DNA from: Bugula neritina
Taxonomy: Eukaryota > Bryozoa > Gymnolaemata > Cheilostomatida > Bugulidae
Direction of reading: 5' to 3'
DNA: 64,000 bases
Assembly: GCA_964035545.1 (NCBI GenBank)
Contig: OZ037767.1
Coordinates: forward strand, 11,885,081-11,949,080
Shown here: in pieces, positions 1 through 12,372 of the stretch
How positions within the stretch are numbered: the stretch's first letter is position 1
Layout of the letters: each line of letters opens with the position of its first letter
Program-made: the position numbers and the translations under genes
The notes under the pieces: model-generated
The model's input: the letters and a program-made list of their open reading frames with translations, nothing else
Databases searched by the model: none
What the model was told of the DNA's origin: nothing

Positions 1-1646
1 ACTATTAAGACTTAGTTTCATTAGCTATTTTTTTTGTAATTTTAAGCCTAACAGTCCTGTAAGTTTATTGATAATCTGCAAGACAGCCATTAATTTTATA
101 TAAGCTGTCAAGCTAAAAAATTAAAATTAATTATATTAAATTGGCCAAATTACCATACACTGAAAGCTTTGCTGCGTATAGTTTATAGCTGGGATTAAAT
201 TTTAGACTACGAACATGTTGTTTTCGACAGTAGTAGCTTTAATCACTCAAAAGGGTGAACAAATTATACTTTTAAAGTATCCTTCACTTAAGAGGGGGCA
301 ACTTCGCGAGATCGATCTGACACTCTCATGGAAAAACGATCGATCTGAGCACATTTCTCAGACCGATCTCAGCGAGATCGATCTGAGATCGGTACATGGA
401 AAGCCCGTGAAAGTCACCCCCGACTCAGAGCTGTTTATAAGAAACTTCCACCTCTAACCCTAGCCATGCACAAGAGCCTGTGTTCTTATCAAAAGAATCA
501 AAGGCGGTGTTTCACATAATAATATTGTTTTAACAGTTTAACAGAACTCCTGCCCGAACAATTGTTACCCATCATGCAGGAATTTTAGCCCCAAGGTCAA
601 AGTGCAACAATTTGCAAAACTCGCGTGCTACTGATACTCAGGGTTTATAACTTATGTTATTGCAGACTCAACAAATCTGACAATTTCAATTCACCGTATA
701 TTTATACATCATTATTATAATTATTTTTTGTTCGCGATTATCAATTGCTATTATAATTAGGCATATTAATTAACACCAGATTTTCATTGTTCGGCCTTGC
801 TATTTCGTATTTGCTATTACTATTAGTATTACTATTAGTATTACTATTAAATTTAGTTTTACTTTTACTTTTAGTTTTACTTATACTTTTCAGCAAGTTT
901 TAGCAAAATCCTAAAACTTTGAGTTTAACTTTGTGATTTTGCCTCTGACCTTTGGCCTGGGCTTACTCTAACTCTTACTCTTAGCTAAGCCTAAAGAGAC
1001 CAACTGTCAAGTCCAATTGATATCTTGAAGTTGATGATAATAATAACCATAATGATAATGAAGTTATTTATCATTTAATATAATCAGAAAGATAAATAAA
1101 TAAATGAGTAACCACACCAAATTTGAACTACTCAATCACAACGTCAATGTGAAAGGAAAACTGAATGTCAATCACAACGTGCAATTATTGTCATCATTAT
1201 AATCTTGATTCTGATACTAATACTCTCTTACTGATAGTAGCCTATTAGTATTACTATTAGTATTAGTTGATACTCATACTAAATTAAAAATAATTACAAA
1301 AAACTGACCCTAAATGTATAACCACAAGTATAACATTTAGTGATTTACATCTTACTATACTTAGAATTAGAGCATTGACTGCAAAATAAAAGCTGTAAAC
1401 TAAAAGTAGCACTAAATTATATTGAGTTTAATATGATATTAACTATAATCACTTTGTGATCATATTAACAATACTAATCATAATGGTAATTGTAACACTA
1501 ATAATTGTAATACTAATGCGCTCAGTCATAGGGGTAGTGATTCTCACTATGACTATCAGTTTTGCTGTTAATCACAGTGTGAATGGCACTGATACTGATA
1601 GTTATAGCCATGATAATAATGTTACTCATATGCATGCTCTTACTGA

Positions 1647-2105
1647 AAGGTTACTGTCGTTTTGTACTCAAGTCGTTTCACACAGCGCTCGTTCCGTACA
1701 CAAAATTGACGTTTTGTACACAAACTGCTGTCTATTTCGTACTTGAAATAAATAATAAATCATTATTGAAATAATATTGAATATTAATGTCTTTGTCTTC
1801 ATTGCTGAAAAAAAAATTTATTAACTATGTGCTGCCATCAACTAATGAAAGTATTTAAACTGAAAAAGCAGTCCCCTCCTTTAACATCTACACATCACAA
1901 TAATAAATAAGCATGCGGTGTAATTAAATGTGCCAGTTACTTGTGAGCAGTGCTGTATGACTCATACATCAAATAATTAATAAATATCAAAAAATATGTA
2001 TTTTAGTTAATTTATATTGAAGTTTACGAAATGACCTATGAGGTGTGTACGAAACGACCTGTAAAAGCGGGTAAGAAACGACTTGTGTACGAAATGACCT
2101 TTACC
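1647..2105. mobile_element. MITE-like insertion with 8-bp target duplication
   Basis: A 459-bp segment is flanked on both sides by the same 8 bases, CTTACTGA (1639-1646 and 2106-2113). Its ends are imperfect inverted repeats built on GTCGTTTTGTACTCAAGTCG on the left and the complement of CGACTTGTGTACGAAATGAC on the right. No coding capacity is seen. An 8-bp duplication is typical of hAT elements, so a hAT-derived MITE is the simplest reading. The flank is simple-sequence rich, so chance cannot be excluded. Confidence 0.5.
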
Positions 2106-2324
2106 CTTACTGATACTAGTACATTTGTCAAAGCGCTGGTCATTTTAATGTTAAATTTTAATTTTAATTTGACGCTGAAAGTAAATCTGATATGCTAAGA
2201 TAAAGGCAATAAAAACCCAATATCTAATTTATCAAGCTCGGCATCATTTGCGTTTATTGTGTATTTTTTTTTAGTAATACGCTGTTTGTTGTCATTATTT
2301 ACTTTTTAAATTTAACATCACTGG

Positions 2325-2545
2325 AAGCAGCCGTGCTCTTGGGGTTAGAGTGCTTGCCTTGTGAACACAAAGTCATGGGTTCTAAATCCAACAAAGGCCA
2401 TTGGTGATGTTACGAAGAGCATCCATTCATAATTGCTCCTGTGCCCTATCTGAAAAATTCCTTAGCCCGTTCTAACAAAAACCCTTTTCATAAGGGGTTT
2501 CTCACAGGGATAGCCACTATAAACTTGCGGGAGAGTGAGTTTTTA
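2325..2545 (+). repeat. tRNA-derived SINE
   Basis: The head has an A-box-like GGGGTTAGAGTGC and a B-box-like GGGTTCTAAATCC at tRNA-like spacing. It is followed by a body containing GATGTTACGAAGAGCATCC and a hairpin (AACCCCTTATG-like arms, about 2480-2510). The same head or body recurs, mostly inverted, near 33390-33480, 44085-44175, 54180-54290 and 57460-57565, which supports a dispersed family rather than a functional tRNA. Confidence 0.65.
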
Positions 2546-4167
2546 AATTTAACATTACTATAAAAATAATTATATTGATGTGGACATCGATGGGAGTTAT
2601 TTAAAAGTTGAATTAGTCAGTAACTCATTACCTAAACTAAAAATATAATTTTAAGCTGAACTCAAAGTATATGTGTTAGACAAGTTGTATATCTAACAGA
2701 CTATTTCATGCAACATTTAAATATTACACATTAACTCTGAGTGACGAACACAGCTACTCCTTATACTATATAATATTGAGAAGGCTTCAAAGGTGTACTA
2801 ATATCTAGAACACCAATTGCTATTTCAAATTGAAAAGACGCCTGGAATTTTTTGCATTATATAGTATTATCAAATTGCTTATTAGCAGCGTTTACATAGA
2901 ATTGTGCTCACTATGTTGTATCCCATTGTAATAATAGTCTACAATGTAAATGAAAAAAGGCAAAATATATATTCTTTCGATGGGTTTGATAAGTTATCCA
3001 CCACTTCCTATCAAAGTTTTGATTATACCACAAAAGACTATTTGATAGCACACTCAAGTATAGAAATGTAGATGTTTGCTTCTATTGAGCAAGCTTTTAA
3101 TTTTTGACTGGGAGTTTGAAGTTTAATAATTTTTTTGCAATAGTTACTTCTGATGCTACAAATACCCTCTAGTCCTAGTCTAACAACTGCAGCTCCTTAC
3201 TTACCATAAGGCTAGCAGTAGTGCTCAACATTGCTTAATGGAGGAATATTTGCCAAGAACTAATATTCTCAAAATCAGTGCTGTCATCAAAAAAAGAAAA
3301 CTTTTCTGTCAACATTCTTACATAAGCTTTGAAGCCTACTGTGATGTTCACAATTTACATGTAGATTAAAGCAAAATGCAGTATTCAGGGCCATGAGCAA
3401 TGGTACATGGGCTTCTCGTTGACAACCTCTACTGTGTAGGAAAGACAAACAGTATTTGTATCTAGCCAGTCTTATTCAGAAATCATACTAAACTACATTA
3501 GTGAGTTTTAGCGGATGTGTATTATCACTAGCATGCAAAATAGCAGCGCCAACAAACATCTCGACTAGGAAAAAATTATATATCATGTGCAATGTGAATA
3601 AACATTGGCATAATGTACTATTAGGCTTAGTAACATTTGTTATAGTGCCATATTATGAATGAATGTGAAAATATGTCAGTTACTTTTGTCGTCCGTAGGT
3701 TGATCACTCATGGTAAATATGGTGGTGTAGAATTAAGACCACTTAGGTGCAGAAACGGGGGATGTTGATAACCTAAGTTGTTCATTTGTCTTTATAATTT
3801 TGATTTTGCAAATCATTTAATAACATCACTTCTTTTTCTATTTGTCTCGATTATTGTATAATATACAATAATATTATATATTATGGTATAATATACAATG
3901 ATATATATATTATATACTTCCCGGTCACCTAGATATATGTCGCACAACTCAGCCCCTTTACTAAGCTGTGTATATGATACAACTAGACATTATTTTTAAT
4001 TATATTATTTCATGATACTCTATAAGCATTCTTCCCGGAAACCTTGCTCAAGTACCAGAATGTGACCTATCTAATGCCCAGGGCTTTTATTCTTATTAAT
4101 TGCATCGTTTCATAGGAATAACATTAGTAATGTTACTATTATTTGTCTTCTAGAAATACGTGATACA

Positions 4168-7022
4168 ATGGATTATCTAGAAATAGCCGCGGAGAGGTTA
4201 AGGGTACACTCCTGGAGAGATAAAACAATGCGAACGACAGCCTATTGTTTTTCTATCATTGCATCCAGGTATTCCAATACCAAGTTAGGCGCCAGGGCGG
4301 GCCGTATTGCTACCGCCCTAAACAGCACCAGGGCGTTCACCAGGCTACTCGATGACTTGCCTATGTTGAAAGCTACATTGACATATGGGTTTGGTAAACA
4401 GGTTTGTCCATTATAATTCAACCAATGTGTGTTGCCACTAGTTGGACTTGTACAATTTATGAAAGTTTAATATGCCTTAATATTATCCTCGTAGCTTTTT
4501 TTGTTGAACTTTATTACCAATTTGAATTTTAAACGTTCAATGATGATTGGTTATTTTCTTACACTTTTATGTAATTAAGGTTTTAATAGTGAGTTGATTG
4601 TATCATCTTTTTTGTTGGTAAAATAACTTTTCACTAAATTAGCACATAGTGAGTAAATAGTACCTCTCTAGTATATAGTCATGTTCCTTGTTATATATCC
4701 CGAGTGATAACATGGGACCATATAAAGGAAGCTGAGTATATAGCGAGATAATGTATGTTTTTCACAGGGGGAGCCAATCTTATCCAGAGTGTTGCAAGTC
4801 ATAGAGAATGTAGCCTATCAGCTGTTCTTTCCCGTCGAGCATCTGGCATTGCTCTGCCAGTTGGAGGTGCTACCTGTAGCTAACAGACAGAAGTGGGTGT
4901 CAAGGTGTACCACCCTCTGGGCTGTCGCCCTCGTCTGCGTCATCTCAAAGTTGGTATTACTTCCTCCTCACCAGTAGCCTCTGATTCAAACTCTCGTTTT
5001 GCTGTAGGCTATGCCGAGATCTAACCCACTACAAGCTAATTTGCCCTCAACTTTCTCTCTGCTGGAATGTTGCTGGTTGCTAAACACATAAATAACTTCA
5101 CTCAATTCGTTTTAGCATTCTTTATTTTTAGTAAATTTACAAGAAATGTTTCTTGTTGCACAATATCAAATAGCACTTCTCCCACTTGCACTGTAGTCCT
5201 GTATTTGTACTTATGAACCCAAATAGTTTAGAGAGCTCCTTTGAGTTCTGGTTGATTTGTAAAACACTGTAAATGGTTTAATGTATGACAAATGATATAT
5301 TTACTAATACCTGTTAATACATTGGTAACTACCTGTTAATATGTTGATAACTACCTGCTAATATGTTGATAACTACCTGTTAATATGTTGATAACTACCT
5401 GCTAATATGTTGATAACTACCTGCTAATATGTTGATAACTACCTGTTAATATGTTGATAACTATCTGCTAATATACTTAAACCCGAGTTTGATGTCAGAC
5501 TGTCATTACTTCAAGTTTTCAGGCAGTACTTTTCGTGCTGATATCATGACTGGTAGCTTATGGCACTGGGGTCAAGGTGTTATGACTGTCTACCTAACCT
5601 ACGGCCTTGTGGCCGCATTCCCACAACAAGAGTCATATTAGACCAACACCTTTAGCCTAGGCTGCCTCTTCTATTCCTAATACTCTCTAGCAGTCAGCAC
5701 ACTCTCTAGCAGTCAGCACACTCTCTAACAGTCAACACACTCACTGACAGTCAATACACTCACTAACAGTCAATACACTCTCTGACAGTCAATACACTCT
5801 CTAGCAGTCAACACACTCACTAGCAGTCAACACACTCACTAACAGTCAACACACTCTCTAACAGTCAACACACTCTCTAGCAGTCAACACACTCACTAGC
5901 AGTCAACACACTCTCTAACAGTCAACACACTCTCTAACAGTCAATACACTCACTAGCAGTCAACACACTCACTAACAGTCAACACACTCTCTAGCAGTCA
6001 ACACACTCACTAGCAGTCAACACACTCTCTAACAGTCAACACACTCTCTAACAGTCAATACACTCACTAGCAGTCAACACACTCACTAACAGTCAACACA
6101 CTCTCTAGCAGTCAGCACACTCTCTAGCAGTCAGCACACTCTCTAGCAGTCAACACACTCTCTAGCAGTCAATACACTCTCTAACAGTCAATACACTCAC
6201 TAGCAGTCAATACACTCTCTAGCGGTCAGCACACTCTCTAACAGTCGATACACTCACTAACAGTCAACCCACTCACATGCTTATACTCTTTTCTAGAAAT
6301 GTAATGCTGTTAGCTGAACTCCTAAACGCCAAGGAAAGGCTGCTAAAGTCTGAGCCTTCATTAGATAGGTGAGTGTCATCAGATTGGTGCATCTTATTAC
6401 AGCTCTACTCTAACCTTTGCTATCCTGCGGTCATATTGTTTGTATTGTGATATGAAGAGATAACACCCGCATTTTGGGAACTATATTGTAAATATGTTCC
6501 ATGTAAATATTTATATCAGCATTAATGTGATTCATCAGAGTTGCCTCCTCTTATGTTAGGGCGACATGTCGGAGATGGTGTTCTGTATATTCAGCTGTTA
6601 GCCAATATGAAATCCAGGTCATGTTAGAAACTGGCTTTTAATTTTTATTCTATCGCCGCTAAACTGTTATTGTGTTGGCTGTGATACAGTAGAGTTGAGT
6701 CTACTTCTGGATAAACTATACTTGACTCGTCAAAATGGACCATATAACCTGTGCCATAGCAGATTTTCAACAGCAACCTAATGGGGATAATTTTTGTAGA
6801 GGAGAATCCGGCTTGCATAGTTCTAAAGCTAAAGAGCTAGATTCAAGGCTGCGTCTAACCAAACTCACAATCATAAAAGATTCTTGTGACTTTCTAAATG
6901 CTGTCAACTGGTTGCCAATCACCAACTTCCTGTGGAGCGGCAAACTGTCACCTTCCCAGAGTGCAATAGCTGGCCTCGTTTCCTCTCTGGTTGGCTTTCA
7001 GATTCTTAGACTGACTTCTTAA
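4168..7022 (+). CDS. PEX11G: Peroxisomal membrane protein 11-gamma (PEX11C/G-like)
   Basis: PEX11 proteins sit in the peroxisomal membrane and promote elongation and division. Proposed coding exons are 4168-4401, 4768-4949, 6297-6368 and 6821-7022 (690 nt, 229 aa), close to the usual ~240 aa. The sequence resembles the gamma branch throughout: an N-terminal RDKTMRTTAYC helix, the LLDDLPMLKATLTYGFG segment (compare RLFDDLAMF in animal PEX11G), the QLFFPVEHLALL segment in exon 2, and a C-terminal DFLNAVNWLP motif followed by a hydrophobic helix ending at LTS. Reading phase is consistent with a donor GTTGGT after 4949. The better-looking donor GTATTA four bases further would put a stop in exon 3, so it is disfavoured. 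A splice acceptor just before the ATG implies a 5' UTR exon. Intron 3 contains a 22-bp and a 19-bp minisatellite. The identification is by recall of family sequence, not a search. Confidence 0.85.
5320..5474. repeat. 22-bp tandem repeat
   Basis: About seven copies of a unit close to GTTGATAACTACCTGCTAATAT, alternating CTGCTAAT and CTGTTAAT, lie in the intron between exons 2 and 3 of the PEX11-like gene. Confidence 0.85.
5690..6270. repeat. 19-bp minisatellite, about 30 copies
   Basis: This is an array of a 19-bp unit close to CACTCTCTAGCAGTCAACA, with variants TCTCT/TCACT, AGC/AAC and AACA/ATACA. Variant types recur in blocks (compare about 5810-5960 with 5960-6100), suggesting duplication of multi-unit segments. 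It ends about 30 bases before the acceptor of PEX11 exon 3, so array length could influence that splice site. Confidence 0.9.
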
Positions 7023-8090
7023 ATCTTTTTAGCGATATTTTGTTGAAACAATCACAGAATTATGTGACTATCCATGTCTCCTGTCCCTCACTGATTTAGG
7101 GTACTTGAATGTTATGGAGCTTCAGGACTCCCAAACTTTTTATTGATTTAAGGGAATCCCCCTTTTCCAAAAATTGTTTTGCTGTAATTTTGTGAACACT
7201 TTATAATTTTTTATTATAATTATTTATTATATAACACGTGCAACAATTATAATATTTCATTTAGCATATTGCTTTTTAAAAAATGAAATTGTATAATTTG
7301 TATTTTGTTATCACTATTTTTCATGACATTCAATACAATGATTTTTAGGTTTAGTTGACTAGTCTTTAATCTTGTACTTGCGTTATTAGTTGTACTAATA
7401 GTCTGAGAGTTCCACTATAGGTTTCTATTTTCTATTAGCGTAAAAGATTAACATATCGTAGCCATTACATGGCAAGACAATCTTTCAGACTAAACACAAC
7501 ATTTCAGCTTGCTAATTCAACGCACTCTTCAAAACTATTTTGGAATGCCATAAAATAATGATAATGAACAATCTATTTTAGCATTTTATGTATTTTTATA
7601 TTACATTTTACAGTGTTAATATTTTGTCGATGAGTAATCTTTTATAACAAGAGATGTTGAAAAGTTTACAAAACCGATTAAAACATTCAAAATTATAAAT
7701 GACATCTTAGCTAGAAGGTTGAATATCTCTCATGACATATACAAATCAGGAGTTGCTTTTGCAGCAATTCTGTCCTATATTTGAAAAATCTACATTTCAG
7801 CCATTTATTGAAGTTGATAAGGGGACACAACTCCTAATAAGCATTCTGATGACATTAAAACAGCTGGACTTTCTCACTCTGATGGCAAACAGTTCAACTT
7901 AGTAACATGCAGATAGATTAATTTGGTAGCTAAATTTTTAGAGGACAGAAGCCTAACCAACTTGCATCCGGTGTGTCTATAGTGTAAGATCACAGTCTAA
8001 CAAGCTGTTCATTCTCAGTTATGTGGTCAGGTTAGGAGAAGCAGCTGGTAACCTGATAGAAACCATTGCGGACCTGAAAGCCAACGCACT
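7023..8090. other. Intergenic spacer, PEX11-like to GM2A-like
   Basis: This AT-rich spacer lies between two genes on the same strand. It should contain the 3' UTR of the PEX11-like gene and the promoter and leader of the GM2-activator-like gene. I see no further coding exon, RNA gene or repeat, and no unambiguous AATAAA close to 7022. Confidence 0.5.
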
Positions 8091-10496
8091 ATGAAGATTA
8101 TAATTGCTCTCTCCGTTCTTGTCTTCATACAGGTAGCTGCCAGCTTCAAATGGGAAACATGTGGTAAGTGACTGCTGCATTTGGCAGATTTTCTGTGTGC
8201 TCCAACACATTTACAAACTTGAAGAAAAATATCAATGTGGGGAAAATCTTTTGAACAAGTAGGAGTGATCATTTAAAAATACTTAGTCATTAACAAAACA
8301 AAAAACTGTTTATTAAAGCAACTATTATAGAACTTGAAACTCATCTAATATTGCTATAATTACAAAGAAAACTTATAGAAAAAGTAAAGGAAATATTATA
8401 ACGACTGCCAATAATTAACACAAGTCTGTAAATGGTTTACTGGTGTTTACCAAATGAGGTCATCAAAGGATTTACTAATGCAAAAAATATTTGTACATTG
8501 GCCATTAGATTTTTGCATTAAACTGTGCATAAGGTTTTTACAGTAATGATGGGTTTTCTAATAAGGTTTCCTAAATAAGGAAGATGTCTGTGAAAAAAGA
8601 GAAATACTATAAAATGGTGCAAGAGTATTACTTTGTCCCCAGAACCCTGGTACACCTGACTAACTATCCATCACTACATGGCTATTGTACACTCACTTTT
8701 TATTTTATTTCATCATATTTTAGTTACTCAGTAGTATCCATCTATGACAACAGTAAGAGTAGCTGTTTATGTCCAATACCTTAGAAATTCTGTGTGGTAT
8801 TTAAATGCTATAATAGTGGAATTAGCCAATTTTCACAGTAACACTACTGACGATGACGCAATATTGTACCATTGCATGCTGCTCATGGTAACAACAATAA
8901 ATATTTTTCTAATGTAGGTCAAACTCCCAACACTAGGCTGAACAAATTTGAAATAAGTCCAGTCCCACTAAAGTTTCCTGGACAAATTTCATACAACATT
9001 GATGCCGAGCTGCTGAAGGATGTGAAAGACGTCAGCATGACCCTGAAGATTGTGAGAGAAACGTTTTTCTTGGATATCACTTTGCCATGTGCTAAACAAA
9101 TTAGCTCCTGGTAAGTCAGGCTCTGACGTGGAGATGAATTAATTCACATTTCTCAGAGATTATAGCTTATAGCATTTGACTTTATTGTTTGTGGTCACTG
9201 GTTTACATCAGTATAGGGCAAGGGAGGTTACTCCTGATACAAGTATATTATGATACATTCATTGCTTTATGATGTATGTTGCAGTTCATACAGCAATCTG
9301 TGCAGCTTCTTCAAAGATATGTATGTTAATGACTGGGGAAATATTGGAAAGAACCTTATTGGAAATGCACTCAGCAAAGTATGTTAGCTTTTAGGTTTAT
9401 ATGAACTTTATAACCTTTATGCTTCGACATTTACTATAAAATACTTGCTTGATCGTGATTATAGCAGAGCAGCTGATGATGTTTAAACAATTGTACGGAG
9501 ATTTTGTGTTTGTTTTAAGCTGTAGTTGGTAGTTTGTGTTAAAAGTTGTAAGAATTTTTAATTTTGTAAATTTCTAAAGCAAAGACGCATGGCTTGGTTG
9601 GACTTGTCCTGGCTGGTTTGTTAGTATTCATATAAATGATAATGTCAATATTAAAGATAATATCGTACTTAGTCTGTTACCATGCAGGTCTATATATAGA
9701 AGTTGACAAATTGAAGTGTTGATGGTCAGTTTAACAGTAGTTGAAGCATGCAACTTTTTTATTAAGCTGAAGAGACTTAAAAAAGGAAACAACCCACCAT
9801 TTTTTAAAAAACTCTTGATTTTGGCTTGTATAAAATAGTAGTTGTTTGAATAGTTAAACATAGCCAATAAGAATGGTACTGTAAATCACTTTACAATTGT
9901 TTGTAATATAGTGAAGATAGGCTATAACACAAAGTCTCTACATTTGATCTACAACCTGGTGTTTTTATGCAGGAAGGAATCACCGGGGAAGCAGCTCAGA
10001 GAGCCGAGTTGATTCAGAAGACGAACGAAGTCTGCCAGAATGGCGTGAAGGCTCAGAGGATTAAGAAATCTGGAGTAATAAATGTTCCAAAACTACCAGG
10101 AATTCTCAACTTCATTGTAGGGGTGAGTTTATGAGAGTACATGTAGATATGCTATCTGCATCATGTGGTATTATATTGCATATGTTTTTATTTGTAATAT
10201 AATATTATGGCTAATTATTTGAGGTAAAATTCATACTTAAAGTTACATGAAACTATTAGCATTTTAGATATTCTTTATCAACTAAAGCTCTTCTGTCTTT
10301 CTTGTCAATTTATTCACAGTATTTCCTAGATCAGATTCCTACTAATGTTTCTGAAGAAATCGAATTCAGTTTATTGGTAGCTGAATTATGTTGATGTCTC
10401 ATTTACTAGGGAGATTACTCTGTTCGCATGGAAATGAAGGACAACTCAGATAATACAATGCTGGCATGTGTCAAGGGAAGCATTGAGTTGGACTAA
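8091..10496 (+). CDS. GM2A: Ganglioside GM2 activator-like ML-domain lipid-binding protein
   Basis: Coding exons 8091-8163, 8918-9110, 9285-9378, 9973-10122 and 10410-10496 join in phase to 597 nt (198 aa). Residues 1 to about 17 (MKIIIALSVLVFIQVAA) form a signal peptide. The mature part matches the ML/GM2A beta-cup family: an early ETCG cysteine, the ISPVPLKFPGQIS strand, an LPCAK motif, the WGNIG segment, a PKLPGIL loop, and a C-terminal strand pair ending YSVRMEMKD and MLACVKGSIEL. GM2A proteins extract glycolipids from lysosomal membranes for hydrolases; invertebrate relatives can have other lipid ligands. I count six cysteines in the mature protein, versus eight in vertebrate GM2A, so one disulfide is probably missing. 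A polyadenylation signal follows 60 bases after the stop. Confidence 0.85.
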
Positions 10497-10555
10497 TTCT
10501 CTTTGCACCAAAGAAAAATGGTTTGGCAAATAAGTTTTGATTTTTGTTTTAAATC

Positions 10556-10561
10556 AATAAA
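10556..10561 (+). terminator. Polyadenylation signal of GM2A-like gene
   Basis: AATAAA lies 60 bases after the TAA stop of the GM2-activator-like reading frame, a normal distance for a short 3' UTR. Confidence 0.7.
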
Positions 10562-12008
10562 GCTGATAAGTTATTCAATCTCAAATTTATTATACATATA
10601 GTAAGTTTAATTGAGTTGGACATACAGAAGCAATATATAATAAATTTAATATAAATTCTAGCTGGGAATACAATTTATTTGAGTTATCATCAAATCATGC
10701 AAAGAGAGTTCAATAATCAATATATTTACTACTTCTAAAATCACAGTATAGGCAATTTATGCCATCTCATCATATTCTTGCAGCCTTTAATAGATTAATT
10801 AATTATCAATGGAATTACATGTCTAATAACAAATGCCAAATAATATAGAAACTAGAAAATAAAACAATAGCGTTTACCAGCTGTCTTAATACCCATATAC
10901 TGCAAACTACATGCATTTGTAGCCAGGCATATAACATATTGATTGCTTAGATGATACAAATTTTAACTTGGACAGTTTATTGGAAACTGGACGGCCAATT
11001 ATGAATATGAATTTATTTTTCAATAATTTCAATTTTAACTATGTACTATCTGAAATTCCTCCGCCTTTGTTGGGATTGGAAAGCTTCATGTCTACCTGGC
11101 ATGAAGGCTTTGCCTTTGTGTCAGGCGGACATTCGAATTAGAAACAGTATTAAGATACTTATGACTGGAGTCTAGACATGTGCAAGACAACAGCACTGAA
11201 TATCCCATATATATGCATTGCCAACCCCAATGCATATATATATGGGCCTTGCCTCTCATTAGGCACAGCAATTGTCTGCAAAAAGCTCCGAGTATAGCAC
11301 AACTTAAAAGCATTGCATATAATATTTCACTACAGTCTACAATCATATTGTAAAATTATCTTTTACATGAAATATATTAATATAATATGTATATATGCAG
11401 TTGTAAATTGAGTGTAGAACACAATGACAGAGATGAAGAGTCTATACACCAAATTCAGATGATGTATCAGTAGCACTGTTCAGATTTATGCTTTCATAGC
11501 ATCAAACTCCCACATGCAACTATTCTGCATGAGCACAAACACAAGATTTAGTTATGTGAACATTCTCCGCTCTTAATAACAAACATTTCAAACTGGTGGT
11601 TTATATGATTTATAGAAAGGACTGCATGCGTAGTTTAGTTCTGCTTTTAGATGCTTCTCCAGTCTGAATTTTGGAAACTCTATTCGTAAATGCTGAATTA
11701 AAGTTCTATTCATTGAATAAAAGCATACAATATTCACAAAATGTAAAATTGCTAGTCTGTATAATGACACTAACATGCTAGCCTAAAAAAAGAACCCTAA
11801 GCCCTCTGCATCCCATATCTGATGCTGGTGTATTTTCACCTTCAATTTATACTTATAGGCATTTCCAGCACTAAAAATATAGTTTTAAACCTGGTAAATT
11901 TACAATTCTGTAAATTAGAGCTACTATATTGTTGATATACTAATTCATATTAAAATTAAAATCAGAGAAAGGAAAAGTGCCCAAAATTTCTAATACTTTT
12001 GGTTGAGA
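10562..12008. other. Convergent intergenic region with a hairpin
   Basis: This region separates the 3' end of the GM2A-like gene (+) from the 3' end of the TANGO1 gene (-). No coding exon is recognisable; the minus-strand open frames at 11092-11346 and 11588-11776 show no domain. An AT-rich inverted repeat at 11204-11246 could form a stem of about 17 bp. Confidence 0.55.
11204..11246. repeat. AT-rich inverted repeat (hairpin)
   Basis: The left arm CCCATATATATGCATTG and right arm CAATGCATATATATATGGG are complementary apart from one extra AT in the right arm, with a loop of about seven bases. Confidence 0.75.
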
Positions 12009-12014
12009 TTTATT
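12009..12014 (-). terminator. Possible polyadenylation signal of the TANGO1 gene
   Basis: The plus-strand TTTATT reads AATAAA on the minus strand, about 360 bases beyond the stop codon of the TANGO1-like gene. Distance is acceptable, but other signals could be used. Confidence 0.4.
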
Positions 12015-12372
12015 ACAACTGTTATGGGAACAGAAAATAAAATTAAAACTGCAGTAGTTGAATTTAAATAATTATAGTAAACTAATGGCTACTAACCAAG
12101 ACATTGAATTGAAAAAAAATAATATTCAGCATATTTCCACTAAAATGCAACCCTTTATGAAGAACAAAAGATGCTGTAACATAGCTTTTTTTGTAACAAA
12201 ATGCCGTCAATAATGTCTTGTGTATACAGTTCAAGGAGTGGCATTAAGCAGGCTGTTTATACAGAAAATGAACTCTTCCTTAGCACAGTTCATGAGGTTG
12301 AGCTCATCAGCTGAAGAGAATACGCTGACTAGCCTTCGTATATAATAATTTCGTCAGTTCAGTCGACTCATA

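Larger units (their letters stand above)
1..4150. other. Gene-poor region with simple repeats
   Basis: I see no convincing protein gene here. The segment holds AT-rich simple repeats built on TTACTATTAG-type units (about 800-880 and 1240-1270), a GATCGATCTGA-rich patch near 305-398, a MITE-like insertion, a tRNA-derived SINE and AT-rich runs near 3850-3920. The short open frames at 215-457 and 1456-1774 are low-complexity or repeat-derived and have no recognisable domain. An intron acceptor just upstream of 4168 implies that an untranslated 5' exon of the PEX11-like gene lies somewhere in this stretch; I could not place it. Confidence 0.6.

Noticed and set aside
1456-1774. Overlapping open frames rich in I, L and V
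   Set aside because: Low-complexity simple repeat translation that runs into the MITE-like insertion. No gene evidence.
4950-4977. Donor GTATTA for PEX11 exon 2
   Set aside because: A better-looking donor sequence, but it changes the phase so that exon 3 reads into a stop after six codons; the GTTGGT donor keeps the family sequence in frame.
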